This document shows, piece by piece, positions 7,327 to 9,130 of a stretch of 9,130 nt of DNA. A program made the position numbers and the translations under genes. Below the pieces are notes generated by a model. That model saw only the letters and a list, made by a program, of their open reading frames with translations. It was not told the origin of the DNA and did not search any database. Position 1 is the stretch's first letter. Each line of letters starts with the position of its first letter. The DNA is from Acidobacteriota bacterium (lineage in GTDB: Bacteria > Acidobacteriota > UBA4820 > DSQY01), in assembly GCA_021814085.1 (NCBI GenBank), contig JAKAJA010000054.1, forward strand, positions 1 to 9,130, in the 5' to 3' direction.

Positions 7327-7905
7327 TTAGAGTTCCGACTCCACGAGGGCGCAGAGGAGGTGCCCGATGACCGTGTGGAACTCCTGGATGCGCGGGGTCT
7401 GGAGGGATCCGTAAACAAGGGCCACGTCCACGATGGGGGCGATGGACCCCCCGTCCCGCCCCAGAACGGCCACGGTGCGGCACCCGACGCTCCTGGCTTT
7501 CTCGAGGGCGAGCCGTACGTTGGGAGAGTTGCCGCTGGTGGAGATGCCCACGGCGGCGTCGCCGGGCCGGGCGAGGCCCTCCACCTGGCGCGCGAAGACC
7601 TGGTCGAACCCGTAGTCGTTCCCTATGGCCGTGAGGGCCGAGGTGTCCGTCGTGAGGGCGATGGCCGCCATGGCGGCACGCTCCCTGAGGTATCGGCCCG
7701 TGAGCTCGGCGGCCCAGTGCTGGGCGTCGGCGGCGCTGCCGCCGTTGCCAAAGAAGAGGATCTTCCCCCCCCCCGCGAGGGCGGCGCGCAAGAGCTCCGC
7801 CGCGCCCATGATGGGCTCCCGCAGGGTCTCCAGGGCCTCGCTCTGGCGCCTCAAGTTCTCGCGGATCGAGTTCCTCTCCGCCTCGAAGACGCTCCCCATG
7901 CTCAT
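7327..7905 (-). CDS. gmhA: Phosphoheptose (sedoheptulose-7-phosphate) isomerase GmhA
   Basis: This is a 192-aa SIS-fold isomerase that converts sedoheptulose 7-phosphate to D-glycero-D-manno-heptose 7-phosphate, the first step of the ADP-heptose pathway for LPS inner core. Signatures are FGNGGSAADAQHWAAELTGRY (51-71, split by family blocks), TTDTSALTAIGNDYGFDQVF, the phosphate-binding ISTSGNSPN (121-129), and the C-terminal RIQEFHTVIGH. H63, E67, Q174 and H182 match the Zn-binding/catalytic set H61, E65, Q172 and H180 of characterised GmhA. The reading frame stays open far upstream, but AGGAG at 7912-7916 fixes the start at 7905, and the resulting length is that of the family. A 10-base G run lies in codons 44-47. 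The gene is convergent with the MFS gene (17-nt gap) and divergent from aroDE. No other heptose gene is in the window. Confidence 0.94.
   Translation of the reverse strand: MSMGSVFEAERNSIRENLRRQSEALETLREPIMGAAELLRAALAGGGKILFFGNGGSAADAQHWAAELTGRYLRERAAMAAIALTTDTSALTAIGNDYGFDQVFARQVEGLARPGDAAVGISTSGNSPNVRLALEKARSVGCRTVAVLGRDGGSIAPIVDVALVYGSLQTPRIQEFHTVIGHLLCALVESEL
7765..7774. repeat. Ten-base C/G homopolymer inside gmhA
   Basis: The plus strand has ten consecutive C bases, read as G10 in gmhA (gcG GGG GGG GGG, residues A44-G47). It is the longest homopolymer I noticed in the window; two G7 runs occur at 1028-1034 and 2778-2784. The frame is intact as given. Tracts of this length are known slippage sites in LPS genes of some pathogens, so this could be a mutable spot or a sequencing-error risk. 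Confidence 0.9.
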
Positions 7906-7911
7906 GGTTTT

Positions 7912-7916
7912 CTCCT
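7912..7916 (-). promoter_or_regulatory. Shine-Dalgarno site that fixes the gmhA start
   Basis: Read on the minus strand this is AGGAG, followed by 6 nt and the ATG at 7905. It decides against the much longer upstream extension of the same frame, which runs antisense through aroDE, and against the second ATG two codons later (7899). Confidence 0.8.
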
Positions 7917-7935
7917 GCACCCTCGCCCGACGCGT

Positions 7936-7971
7936 GTTCCACGGATGGGCAGGGCCAAGTATACTCCAGCC
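7936..7971 (+). promoter_or_regulatory. Candidate promoter giving a leaderless mRNA for aroDE
   Basis: TATACT at 7960-7965 is a strong -10 match and ends 6 nt before the aroDE ATG at 7972. Only weak -35 candidates are visible (around 7936-7943, for example GTTCCA or TTCCAC). No purine-rich ribosome site precedes the ATG, so initiation on a leaderless message is the simplest reading. An in-frame ATG at 7945 would place the -10 inside the gene and also lacks a ribosome site. Confidence 0.55.
7958..7963 (-). promoter_or_regulatory. Mirror -10 element for gmhA within the palindrome AGTATACT
   Basis: AGTATACT (7958-7965) is self-complementary, so TATACT is also read leftwards from 7963 to 7958. 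A start about 7 nt beyond it would give gmhA a leader of about 45 nt containing the AGGAG ribosome site. The -35 region for this direction has no good match. Symmetrical -10 elements are known to drive divergent transcription in bacteria; use of it here is inferred. Confidence 0.4.
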
Positions 7972-9130
7972 ATGGATCGCCTCGGCCCCCTCATCGCCAC
8001 CGTCGCCGCGTCCGACGCATCGGGTGTCCCCGCTCTGGCCATGACAGCCCGCGCCGCCGGGGCCGACCGCGTGGAGATCCGGACGGACTGCCTCGGGCCC
8101 GGCGAAAATGCGTCCACCCTCCTCCCGCTGGCCGAGACCGTTCCCCTCCTCCTCTCGGGCCACCGCGACAGGCTGCGGAGCGAAGAGATTTCTTTGCTGC
8201 GGAGCGCCCAGGACCACGGGGCCTGGGTAGACGTCCCCTTCGCCGAAGATCTGCCGGAGGACCTCCACGGCCTGGACCGGTCCCGCCTTGTCCTCTCCTG
8301 GCACTCCTTCGAGGGGACCCCCGGCGATCTCCCCCGCGTGCTGGCCCGCATGCGCTCTCGCCCCGCGGCGGCTTACAAACTCGTCCCCACGGCTCGCGAT
8401 TTTCCCGACGCCCTTGCCGTCCTGAGCCTGCTGGAGCGGGAGGGCCGGGGGGACCTCTGCGCCTTCTCCATGGGAGCGCCCGGCGTCCCCGTTCGGGCGC
8501 TGGCCCTGGCCTGGGGCTCCTGCGCCACCTACGCGGTCGCACCGGGGTGCGAGGCGGCGGCCCCCGGGCAGATGGCCATCGAAGAATTTCTCGTCACCTA
8601 TCGCCCTCTCGATATCCGGAAAGAAGACCCCCTCTACGTCCTCGCGGGCTGGCCCCTGACCTACACCAAGACCCCGTCCTTCTTCAACCCGTGGCTCGAT
8701 CGGTTGCAGCTCCCGGGCCGCTACCTCCCCTTCCCCTGCACCGACCCCCGCGACCTCCTCGAATCGGGCCTTCCCTTGCGTGGCGTGGCCGTCACCATCC
8801 CCCACAAGGAAGCCCCCCTGCGCCTCACCTCCAGGGCCTCTCGCCTGGCCAGGCTGTCCGGTGCATGCAACACGCTCGTACCCGACGGTCTGGGGTGGAT
8901 CGCCGCGAACACGGATGTGTACGGCATCCGGCGCGCCCTGCGCGGCGTGCCGTCCGGTGCCCGCTGTCTCCTCCTGGGCGGCGGCGGGGCCGCGGCGGCG
9001 GCGGCTCTTGCACTGAGGGAACGGGGCCCGGTGGGGGTCTCTTGCCGGGACGAAGCGAATGCCCAGGCCTTCGCCCGCCGGTTCGGGCTGGAGGCAGTTC
9101 CCTGGCCAAGCCGGGAGTCCACCCCCTGGG
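7972..9130 (+). CDS. aroDE: Bifunctional 3-dehydroquinate dehydratase (type I)/shikimate dehydrogenase, 3' end outside window
   Basis: This catalyses two consecutive shikimate-pathway steps, 3-dehydroquinate to 3-dehydroshikimate to shikimate, in the cytoplasm. The 386 visible residues have no stop. Residues 1-210 form a type I dehydratase: EIRTD (35-39), the catalytic His at H111 in LSWHSFEGTP, the Schiff-base K136 in AAYKLVPTARDF, FSMGAPG with R175, and APGQ (197-200). Residues 220-386 begin a shikimate dehydrogenase: AGWPLTYTKTPSFFN (225-239), VTIPHKE with catalytic K279, GACNTL (N300), ANTDVYG with D315, and the NADP(H) loop LGGGGAA near 335. The usual HSxSP shikimate-binding motif is YTKTP, with Thr for both Ser. 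The same domain order occurs in plant and chlamydial AroDE. I start at 7972, where AroD homology begins and a -10 lies 6 nt upstream. The start is less certain than the function, because an in-frame ATG also exists at 7945. Confidence 0.9.
   Translation, partial: MDRLGPLIATVAASDASGVPALAMTARAAGADRVEIRTDCLGPGENASTLLPLAETVPLLLSGHRDRLRSEEISLLRSAQDHGAWVDVPFAEDLPEDLHGLDRSRLVLSWHSFEGTPGDLPRVLARMRSRPAAAYKLVPTARDFPDALAVLSLLEREGRGDLCAFSMGAPGVPVRALALAWGSCATYAVAPGCEAAAPGQMAIEEFLVTYRPLDIRKEDPLYVLAGWPLTYTKTPSFFNPWLDRLQLPGRYLPFPCTDPRDLLESGLPLRGVAVTIPHKEAPLRLTSRASRLARLSGACNTLVPDGLGWIAANTDVYGIRRALRGVPSGARCLLLGGGGAAAAAALALRERGPVGVSCRDEANAQAFARRFGLEAVPWPSRESTPW

Noticed and set aside
7945..7971. Alternative upstream ATG for aroDE at 7945
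   Set aside because: It is in frame but has no ribosome site, adds nine residues before AroD homology, and would put the TATACT box inside the gene. It is not excluded without TSS data.
7906..8805. N-terminal extension of gmhA by 300 codons on the minus strand
   Set aside because: The extension is antisense to aroDE, has no SIS similarity, and the AGGAG-6 nt-ATG at 7905 gives the exact GmhA family length.
1..9130. Mobile element, CRISPR, phage or defence island
   Set aside because: No transposase, integrase, direct-repeat array, tRNA or attachment-like repeat was seen; base composition and gene packing are uniform and every gene fits a known metabolic, RNA or transport family.

Overview
This is a GC-rich (by eye roughly two thirds or more G+C), densely coding bacterial chromosomal window. 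It holds seven protein genes; the first and last run off the window edges. I see no rRNA, tRNA, CRISPR array, insertion sequence or phage gene. A phosphoheptose isomerase (GmhA) implies an LPS-type envelope, so a Gram-negative-style host. The fused DHH-CBS-tRNA nucleotidyltransferase and the fused AroD-AroE enzyme would fit lineages such as Acidobacteriota or deltaproteobacteria-like phyla, but I cannot fix the phylum from this window alone.

Layout. Positions 1-2162 (+): the 3' part of an RsuA/RluB-type rRNA pseudouridine synthase with a long basic low-complexity tail, then a HisC-type aminotransferase overlapping it by ATGA. Positions 2163-2263: a 101-base spacer with a candidate promoter whose -10 box sits 6 nt before the next ATG. 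Positions 2264-7309 (+): a tightly packed three-gene unit consisting of a DHH-DHHA1-CBS-CBS-tRNA nucleotidyltransferase fusion (877 aa), a secreted NPP-type phosphodiesterase (4-nt gap, GTG start) and an MFS transporter (ATGA overlap). Positions 7327-7905 (-): gmhA, convergent with the MFS gene across 17 nt. Positions 7906-7971: a 66-nt divergent spacer with a palindromic -10 element, AGTATACT. Positions 7972-9130 (+): a bifunctional 3-dehydroquinate dehydratase/shikimate dehydrogenase, cut by the window end.

Functionally the window mixes RNA maturation (pseudouridine synthase, tRNA 3'-end enzyme), amino-acid and aromatic biosynthesis (HisC, AroDE), envelope precursor synthesis (GmhA) and an extracytoplasmic phosphodiesterase coupled to an exporter-like MFS protein. 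It looks like ordinary core-genome territory, and I do not see a clear novel defence or mobile system. The main points of interest are: two genes without Shine-Dalgarno sites that share an identical -10-N6-ATG arrangement (likely leaderless mRNAs); the palindromic -10 in the divergent gmhA/aroDE spacer; a 10-base G tract inside gmhA; NHH in place of DHH in the tRNA enzyme's N-terminal domain; and Thr replacing both shikimate-binding Ser residues in the AroE half of AroDE.
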